NCBI GenBank assembly: GCA_014305285.1
Contig: JACRSG010000001.1
Span: 62,001-126,000, forward strand
Length of the DNA: 64,000 bases
Direction: 5' to 3'
Source: Campylobacter jejuni
Lineage (GTDB): Bacteria > Campylobacterota > Campylobacteria > Campylobacterales > Campylobacteraceae
Made by a program: the position numbers and the translations under genes. The notes under the pieces were generated by a model, which was given only the letters and a program-made list of their open reading frames with translations, had not been told where the DNA came from and did not search any database. Shown in pieces: positions 62,880 through 64,000 of this stretch; the stretch's first letter is position 1; each line of letters starts with the position of its first letter.

Positions 62880-64000
62880 ATGAAAGAGTTAACTGGTTCA
62901 GCAATGATTTGCGAGGCTTTAAAAGAAGAAAATGTTAAAATTGTTTTTGGTTATCCTGGAGGCGCTGCACTTAATATTTACGATGAAATTTATAATCAAA
63001 AGTATTTTAAACATATTTTAGTGCGTCACGAACAAGCGGCTTTGCATGCTGCTGATGCTTATGCGAGAATGAGTGGAGAAGTGGGAGTGGCTATAGTTAC
63101 AAGTGGACCAGGTTTTACAAATACCATTACAGGCTTAGCTACGGCTTATAGCGATTCTATTCCTTTGGTATTGATTTCAGGGCAGGTGGCAAATTCTCTT
63201 ATTGGCACAGATGCTTTTCAAGAGATTGATGCAGTAGGTATTTCAAGACCTTGCGTGAAGCATAATTATTTGGTTACTTGTATAGAGGAGTTTCCACGCA
63301 TTTTAAAAGAGGCTTTTTATATAGCAAGAAGTGGTAGACCCGGTCCTGTGCATATAGATGTGCCAAAAGATGTAAGTGCAACTTTAGGACTTTGGGAATA
63401 TCCTAAAGAAATTTCTATGAAAACTTATAAACCTGTTTATAAGGGCAATTCAAAGCAAATTAAAAAATTTGCAGAGCTTTTAAAAGAAGCAAAAAGACCT
63501 TTGTTTTATTTGGGTGGAGGTTGTATCAGTTCTAATGCAAGTGAGCAAATCAGAGAGCTTGTAAAATTTACAAAAATTCCAGCGGTTGAAACCTTAATGG
63601 CACTTGGAACTTTAAGAAGTGATGATATTTTTAATCTTAAAATGGCAGGTATGCATGGAAGTTATACAGCTAATATGGCTTTAAGTGAGTGTGATTTACT
63701 TGTGAGTATAGGGGCAAGGTTTGATGATAGGATTACAGGAAAAACAAGTGAATTTGCTAAACATGCGACTATAGTTCATGTTGATATTGATCCTAGTTCT
63801 ATTTCGAAGATTATCAATACACATTATCCTATAGTAGGGGATATTAAAGAAGTTCTTAAGGAGTTTTTAGAAGAGCTTCAAAAGGAAAATTTCAACACAA
63901 CTTTTAAAGAATGGTACGAAACTTTAAAGCGTTATAATGAACTTTATCCGCTTTCTTATGAAGATAGCAATGAGGTTTTAAAACCGCAATGGGTGATTGA
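62880..64000 (+). CDS. ilvI: Acetolactate synthase large subunit, 3' end cut by window edge
   Basis: ThDP enzyme of isoleucine/valine synthesis. Reading frame from ATG at 62880 (GGAG ten bases before) stays open to the right edge, 373 residues of about 565. Seen: GYPGGAALNIYDE near 24-36, the ThDP-activating Glu in VRHEQAALHAADAYAR near 46-61, TSGPGFTNTITGLATAY near 76-92, and ARSGRPGPVHIDVPKDV near 148-164, then FAD-domain residues GARFDDRITGK near 275. The small subunit should follow outside the window. Confidence 0.96.
   Translation, partial: MKELTGSAMICEALKEENVKIVFGYPGGAALNIYDEIYNQKYFKHILVRHEQAALHAADAYARMSGEVGVAIVTSGPGFTNTITGLATAYSDSIPLVLISGQVANSLIGTDAFQEIDAVGISRPCVKHNYLVTCIEEFPRILKEAFYIARSGRPGPVHIDVPKDVSATLGLWEYPKEISMKTYKPVYKGNSKQIKKFAELLKEAKRPLFYLGGGCISSNASEQIRELVKFTKIPAVETLMALGTLRSDDIFNLKMAGMHGSYTANMALSECDLLVSIGARFDDRITGKTSEFAKHATIVHVDIDPSSISKIINTHYPIVGDIKEVLKEFLEELQKENFNTTFKEWYETLKRYNELYPLSYEDSNEVLKPQWVI

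Noticed and set aside
1-64000. CRISPR array, rRNA operon, IS element, prophage or origin of replication
   Set aside because: No regularly spaced repeats, rRNA signature, transposase, integrase or DnaA-box cluster was seen. dnaB here is the chromosomal helicase.

Overview
The window comes from a Campylobacter jejuni-type chromosome. The DNA is very AT-rich and most genes overlap or nearly touch. Gene content and order match the C. jejuni stretch from amt/hemH through alaS, clpB, purCSQ, htpG, flgBC-fliE, icd-mdh-sucCD-oorDABC, hemA-proS-hemC, flaG-fliD-fliS, efp, proA, dnaB and ribB to ilvI. Locus names of the Cj05xx series quoted in entries come from memory of the reference strain, not from a search.

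Layout. 1-9279: ammonium channel (cut by the left window edge), ferrochelatase with a sugar-type dehydrogenase and a PLP aminotransferase, then alaS-maf-pbpA. 9292-11883: a likely strain-variable insert made of a 5'-truncated adenylate-forming ligase and a surface-glycan-type protein whose 3' end carries a G9 tract. 11870-24561: clpB with a consensus promoter under an inverted repeat, a CsoR-type metal sensor, ctpA, purC-purS-purQ, a BatD-like protein, plsC, a fluoride channel, htpG, a rhodanese and an intact Na/Pi cotransporter. 24558-27658: a sigma54-driven flgB-flgC-fliE group running straight into a PBP2/FtsI-type transpeptidase. 27687-39294: mltG and an AsmA-like protein, then the oxidative TCA branch in order (icd, mdh, sucCD, oorDABC), closed by a hairpin. 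39432-47237: a packed run with polyprenyl synthase, hemA, proS, hemC and a UbiD-family decarboxylase. 47264-50351: sigma54 promoter and flaG-fliD-fliS. 50352-50668: rnpB on the minus strand. 50783-56897: efp, a DUF969/DUF979 membrane pair with the wreck of a third gene, a FUSC-type membrane protein, proA and an FqrB-like flavoprotein. 56998-61090: decay around dnaB (truncated MATE exporter, barrel-like fragment, a multiply broken unknown gene, a broken HTH regulator) and a small-RNA candidate. 61102-64000: initiator tRNA-Met and tRNA-Gln, ribB(A), a YqeY-family gene and the start of ilvI (cut by the right edge).

How the genes fit together. OorDABC makes succinyl-CoA and reduced flavodoxin/ferredoxin; SucCD takes the succinyl-CoA on, and the FqrB-like protein can exchange the low-potential electrons with NADPH. 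hemA, hemC and hemH are three haem steps. flgB, flgC, fliE, flaG, fliD and fliS are rod, cap and chaperone genes of the flagellum, and both groups start at near-perfect sigma54 promoters.

I found no CRISPR array, rRNA operon, IS element or complete prophage. The most unusual parts are the pbpA-clpB insert with its phase-variable tract, the clpB promoter/operator, the small-RNA candidate near 60.4 kb, and the decaying islands on both sides of dnaB.
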